A DNA stretch of 64,000 bases from Pseudarthrobacter sp. SSS035 (lineage in GTDB: Bacteria; Actinomycetota; Actinomycetes; Actinomycetales; Micrococcaceae), in NCBI RefSeq assembly GCF_023273875.1, contig NZ_CP096882.1, forward strand, positions 1,550,001 to 1,614,000, given 5' to 3'. Positions 41,927 to 50,657 of this stretch are shown in pieces. A program made the translations under genes and the position numbers. The notes under the pieces are model-generated. The model did no database searches and was not told the DNA's origin. It was given only the letters and a program-made list of their open reading frames with translations. Each line of letters starts with the position of its first letter. Position 1 is the first letter of the stretch.

Positions 41927-42675
41927 TGAACGACAAGCTGAGAATCCGGGTCTGGAACGAGGGAGTCCACGAGGCGCGCAACGAACCGTCCCACATCGGG
42001 GAGATCTACCCTGACGGCATCCACGGTGCCATCGCGTCCGGCCTGCGGTCCTACTACCCGGAAGCGGAGATCACGACGGCGGTCCTGGCCACCGACGATG
42101 ACCACGGCCTCGACGAGGAGGTCCTCGCCGATACCGACGTCCTGCTGTGGTGGGGCCACATGGCCCACGCCGAGGTGAGCGAGGCCGTCGTCGAACGCGT
42201 CCACCGGCACGTCCTGGGCGGGATGGGGCTCATAGTGCTCCATTCAGGGCACTTCGCCAAGGTTTTCACCCGGCTGCTGGGCACCAGCTGCTCGCTGGCG
42301 TGGCGGAACGACGGCGAACGCGAGCTGGTGTGGACCGTTAAGCCGTCGCACCCCATCGCCGAGGGTGTGGACAGCCCCATCGTCATCCCCGAGCAGGAGA
42401 TGTACGGCGAGCTGTTCGACATCCCGGACCCCGACGACCTGATCTTCATCAGCTCCTTCGCCGGCGGCGAGGTGTTCCGGTCCGGGGTCACGTTCACCCG
42501 CGGCAAGGGCCGGATCTTCTACTTCAGCCCCGGCGACCAGGAATACCCGGTGTACCACCACCCGCAGATCCAGCGGGTTCTCGCAAACGGCGTGCGCTGG
42601 GCGGCCCAGCCTGGGCTGCACCGATCCGTACCGGCCGTGAGCAACCCTTCCCGGGGCTGGTTCGAGGGGGCTTAG
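41926..42675 (+). CDS. ThuA-like (trehalose utilisation) domain protein
   Basis: 249 residues from ATG 41926, overlapping the oxidoreductase stop (TAATG). The ThuA domain has a class I glutamine amidotransferase-like fold; here VWNEGVHE, DVLLWWGHMAH and GMGLIVLHSGHFAKVF are recognisable. ThuA works with the ThuB oxidoreductase in disaccharide use in rhizobia. A similar role is inferred. Last gene of the operon. Confidence 0.9.
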   Translation: MNDKLRIRVWNEGVHEARNEPSHIGEIYPDGIHGAIASGLRSYYPEAEITTAVLATDDDHGLDEEVLADTDVLLWWGHMAHAEVSEAVVERVHRHVLGGMGLIVLHSGHFAKVFTRLLGTSCSLAWRNDGERELVWTVKPSHPIAEGVDSPIVIPEQEMYGELFDIPDPDDLIFISSFAGGEVFRSGVTFTRGKGRIFYFSPGDQEYPVYHHPQIQRVLANGVRWAAQPGLHRSVPAVSNPSRGWFEGA

Positions 42676-42696
42676 CGTTTGGCAAGCACCCACGAG

Positions 42697-42754
42697 TTTT
42701 TGTCCGGATAATGCCCATTTGGAGTGTGTTTAGGTGGCATTATCTGGACAAAAA
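42697..42754. repeat. 19-bp inverted repeat between convergent genes
   Basis: Arms 42697-42715 and 42736-42754 pair with one G-T wobble around a 20-nt loop. T5 is at the outer 5' end and A5 at the outer 3' end on both strands, the reverse of an intrinsic terminator. Confidence 0.85.
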
Positions 42755-42786
42755 CCCCAAGCGAGGCTCTGGAGGCGGAGGCAGCC

Positions 42787-43647
42787 CTACGCCAGGAGGC
42801 TGCGCAGCACATGCGCGGCGCCGTCGTCGAGCACCGAAAGCGTGACCTCATCCGCGGCGGCGATAACTTCCTCCGGGGCCTGGCCCATGGCGACTCCGCG
42901 CCCGGCCCAGCCCAGCATTTCGATGTCGTTCCGGCCGTCGCCAATGGCCACGGTCCAGTGGGGTTCAGCACCCAACTCGCCCCGGAGCCGTTCCAGCGCG
43001 CTGGCCTTTGTAACACCAGCGGCGGCGATGTCCAGCCACGCGGTCCAGCCGACGGAATAGGTGACGCCGGCCAGTCCGATCTCCTGGATGGTTGCGGTGA
43101 ACTCTTCCGGGGTGTTTTCGGTGCTGAACACCACAAGGCGGACGGCGGTGGCTTCGAGCAGAGTCTGGAAGTCGACGCCGATCGCCTCGACGCCGAAGCT
43201 GGCGTCCTGGAATCGTTCCGTGGACAGGAAATTGCCGTCCTCGTCCTCCAGCGCATACTTCGCAGTGGGCAGCTTCTGCCGCAATGCCCGGAGCGCCGGG
43301 GCGGGATCGAAGGTGGCCTTGTGGATGATTTCGTAGCCGTCAGTCAGGTCCGGATGCAGCCGGAGGGTCACGCCTCCGTTGCAGCAGACGGCGTAGCCGC
43401 GGTCGATGCCGATCTGCTCGATGATGGGCAGCGTGGCGTTCAGGGAGCGGCCGGTGGCGATGAGGACATCGTGCCCTGCGGCGACAACGGCCTGGGCGGC
43501 CTCACGGACAGGGGCGGACATGTGGCCGTCGTGGTCCACCAGGGTTCCGTCCACGTCCAGGGCAACCATGAACTTGGTGGTGGTGTTTTCGTTTGCGATC
43601 CGCTGGTCATCGATGCCAGCGACTGTGGTTTCAGTCAATGTAGTCAT
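42787..43647 (-). CDS. HAD-superfamily hydrolase, Cof type
   Basis: 286 residues; the catalytic motif I DVDGTLVDHDG starts near residue 30, motif II is in ATGRS, and motif III/IV is GDGRNDIEML. The long cap between them places it in the Cof (type IIB) group, mostly sugar-phosphate or flavin phosphatases. It is transcribed toward the sugar operon and separated from it by a palindrome. Substrate unknown. Confidence 0.9.
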   Translation of the reverse strand: MTTLTETTVAGIDDQRIANENTTTKFMVALDVDGTLVDHDGHMSAPVREAAQAVVAAGHDVLIATGRSLNATLPIIEQIGIDRGYAVCCNGGVTLRLHPDLTDGYEIIHKATFDPAPALRALRQKLPTAKYALEDEDGNFLSTERFQDASFGVEAIGVDFQTLLEATAVRLVVFSTENTPEEFTATIQEIGLAGVTYSVGWTAWLDIAAAGVTKASALERLRGELGAEPHWTVAIGDGRNDIEMLGWAGRGVAMGQAPEEVIAAADEVTLSVLDDGAAHVLRSLLA

Positions 43648-43713
43648 ACATCCAGTAGACCAGAGTCCCCCTGAAACCGGCTAGGACGCAGGCCACAGCG
43701 CGCATGAACACCC

Positions 43714-43754
43714 GGTTAATACTCACAGGGTTATCCCCGGTGTGAGTGTTAACC
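43714..43754. repeat. 13-bp inverted repeat upstream of the HAD gene
   Basis: Arms 43714-43726 and 43742-43754 match except for one wobble pair, around a 15-nt loop. Confidence 0.6.
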
Positions 43755-43785
43755 TTCGGCCCGCCGTTCCCGCTGGCTGGCCCTG

Positions 43786-43813
43786 GAATTCCCCGCCGGG
43801 TGGTCAATTCCCC
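43786..43813 (+). repeat. Direct-repeat element, left copy
   Basis: About 28 bp, closely similar to 44750-44777 on the same strand (roughly 24 matching positions with two 1-base gaps). The copies flank the decayed AbiEi-like gene. Confidence 0.6.
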
Positions 43814-43920
43814 GCCGCGGGACACGGGGAAAAGTCCACGTTGAGGGGACTTGCCGGGACTTATCCACATCCGGGATCGCATGGCTGGCTCCGCAGGAAT
43901 TCATCGCCCAGCATTGGACC

Positions 43921-44742
43921 ATGGAATCCGCCCCTCCTGCCCTGATCCTCGCCAGCCGCCCGGCGCGCTCTCACCGGAAGCAGCCGTGGCTTGAGCCGCG
44001 CCTACAATTAGGGAGATCTGGTCCGGGTCAGAACCGGCGTCTACTACAGCAAGCCCGCCTGGCTCGCCCTCAAAGCCTGGCAGCGTTATGCGACCACGGT
44101 GGAAGCGGTGGCGGCCAGCTATCCGGAAACAGGGTTCTGCTACCTGACCGCCTTGCGTGTCTGGCGACTTCCCAGCCCACGCGTGCCTGATCACGTCCAC
44201 ATCCTGACGGCATCACCACATAAGGCGGGCAGGCTTCCGTCAACGACGCGGGCGGCAAAGGACCCCAGGACCGGCCGCACCGGGTTGGAGGATGTGCGCG
44301 GCTATGGAATCTCCCTGCATCACTGGCAATCGGACGTCACCAGCACCCGGGGGTTCGGTGTGACGTCACTGGTTCAGACGGTTATGGATTGTGTTGTTCG
44401 GCTGGAACTTCCTGAGTCCGTGGCCATCGTGGACGCTGCGCTGGGGAGCCGGCGCAAGGAAGGCGAAGGCCTCACCCGGATCGATGTGGAGCAAGCGGCG
44501 GCCGGACTCGCGTCGGCTGCCAAACGCCGTAGGGTCCTGGAAGTGCTCGAACTGGCTGACGAGGCCTCGGAATCCGTAGGCGATTCCCGGAGCAGGGCAC
44601 TCATCCACATCTTGGGGCTCCCGGCCCCGGTCCTGCAGCATTCCTTCTATGACCATGAAGGCTTCATTGCGCGGACAGACTTTTTTGGCCCGAATACGGC
44701 GTCCGGAGTTATTGCGGCGGAAACTTGAACGTGCCGGAGTAA
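43921..44742 (+). pseudogene. Decayed AbiEi/DUF559-like gene
   Basis: From 44012 on, the frame reads GDLVRVRTGVYYSK and continues for about 240 codons in the manner of actinobacterial AbiEi-like antitoxin-domain proteins with a C-terminal DUF559 nuclease-like part. Three lesions are seen. An in-frame TAG (44009-44011) follows LSRAYN. A frame change near 43948 separates LILASRPARS from that segment. At 44681-44686 a run of six T puts the sequence out of frame: seven T would restore FFWPEYGV, but here the protein ends at 44728 before the expected catalytic core. A GTG-started remnant of 209 residues (44099-44728) remains open and could still be translated. Confidence 0.7.
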
Positions 44743-44752
44743 CGCGCAAGAA

Positions 44753-44812
44753 TCCCCGCCGCGTGGCCTAATCCCCCTCGCGTTACAAGGGGAATGGACC
44801 ACGCGGCGGGGA
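44753..44812. repeat. Inverted repeat between decayed gene and serS
   Basis: Perfect 14-bp outer arms (44753-44766 and 44799-44812) enclose a weaker inner stem. Its left part is the right copy (44750-44777) of the direct repeat at 43786-43813. Confidence 0.8.
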
Positions 44813-44834
44813 CTTGTCCACGAATCAGCGAAGC

Positions 44835-46115
44835 CTAGAGGACGGGGAAGACTTCCATGCCGCCGAGGTACTTCTGCAGTGCGGCCGGGACGTTGACCGA
44901 GCCATCAGCGTTCTGGTGGTGCTCCAGGATGGCCACGATCCAGCGGGTGGTGGCCAGCGTGCCGTTGAGGGTGGCTACGGCACGGGTGCCCTTGGCAACG
45001 CCTTCGTCGTTGACCACACGCTCGCGGATGTTCAGGCGGCGGGCCTGGAAAGTCGTGCAGTTCGAGGTGGAGGTCAGCTCACGGTAGGCGCCCTGCGTCG
45101 GAACCCAGGCCTCGCAGTCGAACTTGCGGGCCGCGGACATGCCGAGGTCGCCGGCGGCGGTGTCAATGACGCGGTACGGGAGCTCGCACTTGGCCAGCAT
45201 CTCCTCTTCCCAGGCCAGGAGCCGTTCGTGTTCGGCTGCGGCTTTCTCCACCGTGGTGTAAACGAACATCTCCACCTTGTTGAACTGGTGGACACGGATG
45301 ATGCCGCGGGTGTCCTTGCCGTGCGAGCCGGCCTCACGGCGGTAGCAGGAGCTCTGCCCGGCGAACCGGATCGGGCCGGCCGCCAGGTCCAGGATCTCGT
45401 CCGCGTGGTAGCCGGCCAAGGCAACCTCGGAGGTGCCCACCAGGTAAAGGTCGTCCTCGGCGAGACGGTAGATCTCGGCGTCGTGCTTTACATCAAAGCC
45501 TGTGCCCTGCATGGTTTCGGGGCGCACCAAGGTTGGGGTGATCATGGGAACGAAGCCGGCCTCGATGGCCTGGTCCATGGCCATCTGCAGCAGCGCCATC
45601 TCCAGGCGTGCACCCACGCCGCGCAGGAAGTAGAAGCGTGAGCCCGAAACTTTCGCGCCGCGCTCCATATCGATGGCGCCGATCAGCTCACCGATTTCCA
45701 GGTGGTCCTTCGGCTCGAAATCGGGGAACTCGCGGGGCGTTCCAACGGTTTTGACCACGATGTAGTCGTCCTCGCCGCCCTCGGGGACGCCGGCCTCAAT
45801 AAGGTTTGGGATACTGCGCAGCAGTTCGTCCTGCTTGGCCTGGGCAGCGTCTGCTTCGGCGGATGCGGCCTTCACAGTGTTGGCCAGTTCCTTGACCTCG
45901 GCGAGCAGGGCTTTCTTTTCATCGCCCTTGGCCTGCGCCACCTTCTTGCCGAAGACGTTCTGCTCGGCGCGGAGGTTTTCAAACCGGATCAGGGCGGCAC
46001 GCCTGGCGGAGTCTGCGGCCATGATCGCGTCCACCACTGATTCGTCTGCGCCGCGGGCGCGCTGGCTGGCACGGAACTTGTCCGGGTTTTCGCTGAGGTC
46101 TTTTACGTCGATCAC
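44835..46115 (-). CDS. serS: Seryl-tRNA synthetase
   Basis: Charges tRNA-Ser. 426 residues: an N-terminal coiled-coil arm (about 30-105), then the class II core with the TSE/VALAGYHADE region, motif 2 (FAGQSSCYRREAGSHGKDTRGIIRVHQFNKVEMF) split across the usual positions, and motif 3 near LNGTLATTRWIVAILEHHQ. GTG 46115 lies 8 nt after GATACT on the minus strand and lacks a ribosome site, so it looks leaderless. A frame reaching 46757 would run into the divergent gene. Confidence 0.96.
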   Translation of the reverse strand: MIDVKDLSENPDKFRASQRARGADESVVDAIMAADSARRAALIRFENLRAEQNVFGKKVAQAKGDEKKALLAEVKELANTVKAASAEADAAQAKQDELLRSIPNLIEAGVPEGGEDDYIVVKTVGTPREFPDFEPKDHLEIGELIGAIDMERGAKVSGSRFYFLRGVGARLEMALLQMAMDQAIEAGFVPMITPTLVRPETMQGTGFDVKHDAEIYRLAEDDLYLVGTSEVALAGYHADEILDLAAGPIRFAGQSSCYRREAGSHGKDTRGIIRVHQFNKVEMFVYTTVEKAAAEHERLLAWEEEMLAKCELPYRVIDTAAGDLGMSAARKFDCEAWVPTQGAYRELTSTSNCTTFQARRLNIRERVVNDEGVAKGTRAVATLNGTLATTRWIVAILEHHQNADGSVNVPAALQKYLGGMEVFPVL

Positions 46116-46123
46116 CAGACAAG

Positions 46124-46129
46124 AGTATC
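46124..46129 (-). promoter_or_regulatory. Putative -10 box of serS (leaderless start)
   Basis: GATACT on the minus strand, 8 nt before GTG 46115, with no Shine-Dalgarno sequence between. Confidence 0.5.
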
Positions 46130-46205
46130 GAATCCGGCGGGACCAACACTGCCCGGCCGGACGGGGGGAATCGCGGCGCCGCGGCCGGGATACTGTTGAA
46201 GCACC

Positions 46206-47264
46206 ATGAACGACTGGCTTCTCTACGTCCTGAGCGCGGCGGCGCTGGCTTTCGCCGTCTCCAGCTGGTGGGGCGTCCGGAAGCTCAAGGCCCTGCACAT
46301 CCGCAGCGCGGTCCATGAAGAAGCGCACGAAACGGGACTTACCCAGCAACGCGTGGTCGTCATCCTCAACCCCGTCAAGGCACGTGCCCCCGAAGCGAAG
46401 GAAGCCATCCAGCGCGCCTGCTTGACAGCCGGGTGGGACGAACCGCTCTTCCTGGAGACCACCGCTGAGGACCCCGGATACTCCCAGGCCCGGTCGGCGC
46501 TGGACTACAAGGCCGACGTCGTTCTGGTGGGCGGTGGCGACGGCACCGTGCGGGTGGTGGCAGAGTCCCTCGCACACACGGATGTGGCCATGGGCCTGAT
46601 TCCGCTGGGGACGGGAAACCTCCTGGCGCGAAACGTGGATCTGGATGTCAACGACCTTCACGCAAACGTGCATACAGCGCTTTTCGGCCACCAGCGCTAC
46701 ATCGATACCGCGCGGATGGGCATCGAGAATTCCCGCACGGGACACTCTTCCGAGCACGCGTTCCTGGTGATCGCCGGGATCGGCATGGACGCCGAAATAC
46801 TCGCTGATACCAATGCCGGCCTAAAGAAAGCCGTGGGTTGGCTCGCTTATACCGAAGCCGGAATGCGTCACCTGCCGGGGCGGCGAAGGAAGGTCTCAGT
46901 CGCGCTGGATGACAAGCCTGAGCAGGTCCGGAACATCCGCAGCGTCCTCTTTGCCAACTGTGGGCTGGTCCCGGGCGGGATCGATTTCATCCCGGAAGCC
47001 ATGATCGATGACGGCATGCTGGATGTGGTGGTCATGAGCCCCCGCAGCGCCATCGGCTGGCTGGCCATGTACGCGAAAATCCTCTTCAAACACAAGGGCA
47101 ACCTGCCCATCATGACGATGTACCGGGCCGGCCGAATCGTCATCAAGTGCCCCGAGCCCATGCCCACGCAAATCGACGGCGACACGTCCGGGCTGGCCAC
47201 CAAGCTCACCGTCCGGGTGGAACCGCGCTCGCTCCTGATAAGGGTCAAGGGCCAACCGGCCTGA
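46206..47264 (+). CDS. Diacylglycerol kinase family lipid kinase
   Basis: 352 residues. An N-terminal membrane helix (about 4-22) is followed by the DAGK catalytic domain: VVVILNPVKA, the nucleotide loop GGGDGTVRVVAE and IPLGTGNLLARN. It phosphorylates diacylglycerol or a related lipid at the inner face of the membrane. Divergent from serS by 90 bp, single gene. Confidence 0.9.
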   Translation: MNDWLLYVLSAAALAFAVSSWWGVRKLKALHIRSAVHEEAHETGLTQQRVVVILNPVKARAPEAKEAIQRACLTAGWDEPLFLETTAEDPGYSQARSALDYKADVVLVGGGDGTVRVVAESLAHTDVAMGLIPLGTGNLLARNVDLDVNDLHANVHTALFGHQRYIDTARMGIENSRTGHSSEHAFLVIAGIGMDAEILADTNAGLKKAVGWLAYTEAGMRHLPGRRRKVSVALDDKPEQVRNIRSVLFANCGLVPGGIDFIPEAMIDDGMLDVVVMSPRSAIGWLAMYAKILFKHKGNLPIMTMYRAGRIVIKCPEPMPTQIDGDTSGLATKLTVRVEPRSLLIRVKGQPA

Positions 47265-47823
47265 GGCGGTTGCCTTCCACCGATATAGCCTCGACGGCTG
47301 ACGCGGTCGAAGAGATGATTTTCCAGTACGTGGACACGGGGACTGGGAGACCACATTCTGGCTGGGAAAACCCGCGCATCGCCGCAGACGGAACCGCGAC
47401 GGGGTCGGCGACGCCGGCAAGATCCCCTAAGGAGCTCCAGAACTCGCCACCCACGCTGTCATCGCACAATTAGCCGCCGTCGACATCGCTCGCGCGCCCA
47501 ACCAAGTCGCTCCCGGTGCCTTGGCGCAACTGTTCAGGACGTCTACGCGCAGGTGTGATTCGTCCCCGGCTTTGGAGCGACCACAGCGGCACGGGGCCCG
47601 GTCAGACTCCCTGATCTGCCGCCAGGCTTCCGCGAAAGCGGAAGGAAAAAGAATTCGCTGGCGACCCATCCGTGACGCGGATCACTACGAACCTTCTGTA
47701 TCGCCATCACGGGCATGCCCATCGGCAAGGCTTCAGGCTTTCACCCGGCTGGCGACCCGGCGTGAGTACCGTCCGGATGTCATGGTCTCAAAATCGCATC
47801 GCACTCATGACAGGAGCAAACGA
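47265..47823. other. 559-bp intergenic region, possible coding remnants
   Basis: No intact gene is supported. A stretch around 47430-47530 reads ELATHAVIAQLAAVDIARAP in one frame with a stop just before it, which looks like a remnant of a coding region, but it matches no family I know. The 3' end must contain the promoter of the ferritin-like gene. Confidence 0.4.
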
Positions 47824-48765
47824 ATGTTTGATCAGAGATTCATTTCAAATGCAATGAGCCGCAGCGCCGAGGATCCGCTGGACCGGCGTCTTTTGTTCCG
47901 GGCCGCTGGCGTCGCCGGGATCGGGGGCGCCGCGGCTCTGCTTGCCGGGTCATCGGCCCATGCATCATCGGAGTCCGAGAACTCCGGGAACAGTCCCAGC
48001 GACGGGGCGATCCTGAACTTCGCCCTGAATCTGGAATACCTCGAAGCGGAGTTTTACCTCCGTGCCGTCACGGGCCGAGGCCTGGACGATGGGCTCACGG
48101 ACGGCAAAGGCCGCCGGGGCGGCGTCACAGGCGGTGGGAAGGTCCCGTTTACACCGGGGAGCCTCATCGAGAAATATGCCAGGGAGATCGCGGCCGATGA
48201 AGAAGCCCACGTCAGATTCCTCCGCACCGCGCTGGGAAAGGCCGCTGTTTCCCGGCCCCAGATTGATCTGGAGGCCAGCTTCACCGCAGCGGCAACGGCC
48301 GCGGGCCTGATCACGGCAGGCCAGACGTTCAACCCGTTCGCGGACGAAACCAGCTTTCTCCTGGGCGCGTTCATCTTCGAGGACGTCGGCGTCACCGCCT
48401 ACAAGGGAGCCGCCCCCCTGATCGATAACAAAACCTATCTGGAGGCGGCCGCCGGCATCCTCGCCGTCGAGGCGTACCACGCCGGTATCATCAGAGCCAC
48501 CCTCTACGCCCGCGGACTGCAGGAGCCCACCCAGGCCATCTCGGATGCCCGGGACAGCCTGGACGGCTCCACGGATCTCGACCAGGGCATCGGCAACGAA
48601 GCCACTGCCAACCTCGTCCCCACAGACGCCAACGGTATCGCCTTCAGCCGCAACCCCGGACAAGTCCTGAACATCGCCTACCTCACCCCCAAGGCAGTAC
48701 GTGAAGGCGGGTTCTTCCCCGACGGCGTCAACGGCCAAATCAACACCAGCGCCACCAGCTCATAG
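47824..48765 (+). CDS. Exported ferritin-like domain protein
   Basis: 313 residues from ATG 47824, with AGGAG 7 nt upstream; a longer frame from 47521 is not supported. A twin-arginine-like signal (D-R-R-L-L-F-R-A-A, then a Gly/Ala core ending SAHA, about residues 20-50) precedes a Ferritin_2 four-helix domain starting ILNFALNLEYLEAEFYLRAV. Glu and His residues in LEYLEAE, DEEAH and EAYH could bind metal. Relatives are desiccation-related proteins; the function is not known. Confidence 0.82.
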   Translation: MFDQRFISNAMSRSAEDPLDRRLLFRAAGVAGIGGAAALLAGSSAHASSESENSGNSPSDGAILNFALNLEYLEAEFYLRAVTGRGLDDGLTDGKGRRGGVTGGGKVPFTPGSLIEKYAREIAADEEAHVRFLRTALGKAAVSRPQIDLEASFTAAATAAGLITAGQTFNPFADETSFLLGAFIFEDVGVTAYKGAAPLIDNKTYLEAAAGILAVEAYHAGIIRATLYARGLQEPTQAISDARDSLDGSTDLDQGIGNEATANLVPTDANGIAFSRNPGQVLNIAYLTPKAVREGGFFPDGVNGQINTSATSS

Positions 48766-48825
48766 CACGACGGCATGCGGCGGAAGACAGTTTCTGCAGG
48801 GGCCACGACGCGCAGTTGAGCGTCA

Positions 48826-48866
48826 AAAAAGTGGGTCCGGCTCCGGAGGAGCCGGACCCACTTTTT
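48826..48866. terminator. Bidirectional rho-independent terminator
   Basis: Arms 48826-48844 and 48848-48866 form a 19-bp perfect stem including A5/T5 at its base, with a 3-nt loop. It serves both the ferritin-like gene and the convergent small gene. Confidence 0.93.
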
Positions 48867-48907
48867 CCCGTGAAAGTCAGTCCTCCCTGAAGAACTCCTT
48901 GACGGTT

Positions 48908-49117
48908 TTAGGCAGTTGCCTTCTTGGCAGCTCCAGCCTCTGCAGCAGCTTTCGCGGCACGTGCCTCGGACTGCTCACGGATCATGGCCTGCTCCTCTTC
49001 GAAGCGCAGGCGGTCGGCGCGGTCAGCGTCATCCCCGTCCCAGTCCTGGTTGTCGGCTGTGGGCTTCGGATTAACGATCATGCCCTGGCCGTCGTTGTCT
49101 GTGCTGCTGGTACTCAT
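48908..49117 (-). CDS. Small acidic protein of unknown function
   Basis: 69 residues: an Asp-rich N-terminal half (NQDWDGDDADRADRLRFEEE) and an Ala/Lys/Glu-rich, probably helical tail. No membrane segment. ATG 49117 has AAGGGAA about 7 nt upstream, and the gene ends at the bidirectional terminator. No family recognised. Confidence 0.6.
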   Translation of the reverse strand: MSTSSTDNDGQGMIVNPKPTADNQDWDGDDADRADRLRFEEEQAMIREQSEARAAKAAAEAGAAKKATA

Positions 49118-49241
49118 GACCTGTTCCCTTCATTAGGGGCCATCCCCCAAGTGGATCAAGCAAGCATACGCACAGTAACTATCCCGCGGAAGTACCTCGG
49201 CCTACGCTGTGGGCGAAGCCTCGGGCGGCGTCAGGCTGCGT

Positions 49242-50180
49242 TCATTCCCCCTGCAGAATCTGCTCCACCCATTCATGCGCCGCCCGGAATGCCTCGTCAG
49301 AGGTGTGTTGCGCGACGCAGGAGCTTTGGGCGTCAGCCCGTCCATAGGAGCCAAGGAAGCGGGTGGCCGGGCTGATGCGGTGAAGCCCAGCCAGTGCATC
49401 AGCCACACGGGCGTCCGCGATGTGCCCGTCAGCGTCGATGCTGAAGAAATAGTGTCCCAGGTACTGACCCGTAGGCCGGGATTCGATCCGGCTGAGGTTC
49501 ACGCCCCTCGTGGCGAACTGGTCCAGAATTTCCATCAGCGCACCCGGGCGGTCTTCCGGAAGCGGGACTACCACCGTGGTCTTGTCCGCACCGGTCCGTT
49601 CGGGCAGTGCGCCGAGCCTGCTCACGAGGATGAACCGCGTCACTGCACCCGGGTTATCGCCGATGTTCTCCGCCAGGACTGTCAGCCCTGGCTGCTCCTG
49701 GGCCACAATGGGCGCACAGATCGCGGCGTCGTAGTGGGCGTCGCCGTCCAGGAGGCCCATGGCTGCCGCCGCCGTGGAGGAGCCGGCAACATATTCTGCA
49801 CCTGGAATATTCGCATCCACCCAGAGACGGCACTGTGCCCAGGCATGGCCGTGAGTGGAAATGCGGCGGATGTCACCAATGCGCACACCGGGTCGGGCCA
49901 CCAGGACAAAGCTGATGGGGACCAGGACTTCGCGGATAATTCGGAGTTCCTGCCCGCTGGCAATGGCGTCCAGCGTGGCCGTGACCCCACCTTCCACCGA
50001 GTTCTCAATGGGGACCATCGCTGCGTCCGCAGAGCCATCGCGGACCATGTCCAGCGCAGCGTTGACGTTGGAGGCCGGGATGCGGGTGGCCCTTCCGGCA
50101 TCCGGAACCTGCATAAGTGCCGCCTCGGTGAACGTGCCCTCAGGCCCGAGGAAGGTGTACGTAACAGGTGTCGCGGGCAT
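49242..50180 (-). CDS. pheA: Prephenate dehydratase
   Basis: Makes phenylpyruvate for phenylalanine synthesis. 312 residues: the dehydratase domain starts YTFLGPEGTFTEAAL and has VPIENSVEGGVTATLD; the C-terminal ACT domain shows NLSRIESRPTGQYLGHYFF with the ESRP phenylalanine-binding motif, so feedback inhibition is expected. It lies 39 bp downstream of a rhodanese gene in the same unit. Confidence 0.95.
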   Translation of the reverse strand: MPATPVTYTFLGPEGTFTEAALMQVPDAGRATRIPASNVNAALDMVRDGSADAAMVPIENSVEGGVTATLDAIASGQELRIIREVLVPISFVLVARPGVRIGDIRRISTHGHAWAQCRLWVDANIPGAEYVAGSSTAAAAMGLLDGDAHYDAAICAPIVAQEQPGLTVLAENIGDNPGAVTRFILVSRLGALPERTGADKTTVVVPLPEDRPGALMEILDQFATRGVNLSRIESRPTGQYLGHYFFSIDADGHIADARVADALAGLHRISPATRFLGSYGRADAQSSCVAQHTSDEAFRAAHEWVEQILQGE

Positions 50181-50219
50181 GGATTCCTCTGTGGTGGCGG
50201 GACGCAGGTTCGGGCTGAA

Positions 50220-50546
50220 CTACAGGATGAGCGGCTTGAGGCCGTTGTCGGACACGAGTGGCTTGCCGGACTCGAGCCACTGGTCCATTCCGCCGGCCAC
50301 GTTGATGGCTGTATAGCCCTGTCCGGTGAGCCATTGCGCGGCGCGGAAGGACCGTCCGCCAGTGCGGCAGATGACATAGACGTCCTGGTCCGGGTCCAGT
50401 TCGTCAAGCCGCGCCGGAAGCTGGTCCAGGGGAATGTGCACAGCGTCCTCAGCGTGTCCGGCAACCCATTCGTAGTCTTCGCGGACATCCAGAATCACGG
50501 CGTCGGCTGGGACGTCATTGACGGGCACGGTATCAAAATCGCTCAT
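50220..50546 (-). CDS. Rhodanese-like domain protein
   Basis: 108 residues, one rhodanese domain. The active-site loop is C60-R-T-G-G-R-S and the substrate-side DVREDYEWVAGHAEDAVHIP is intact. ATG 50546 has GAGGAC upstream. It probably transfers sulfur in the cytoplasm. The link to pheA is only positional. Confidence 0.9.
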   Translation of the reverse strand: MSDFDTVPVNDVPADAVILDVREDYEWVAGHAEDAVHIPLDQLPARLDELDPDQDVYVICRTGGRSFRAAQWLTGQGYTAINVAGGMDQWLESGKPLVSDNGLKPLIL

Positions 50547-50657
50547 AGGAGTCCTCTTTCGGAGAATCACGGGTCTCCTTCCAGCCTAGCGCCAGCCGAT
50601 CGCGCCGCTCCCGAAACCAGGGACAAGTTACGCTGTTGAAGACCCGTAGGAGGATCC

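Noticed and set aside
42697..42754. Palindrome as an intrinsic terminator of the ThuA operon
   Set aside because: The T-run is on the 5' side of the stem and A-run on the 3' side, the wrong way round; kept only as a repeat.
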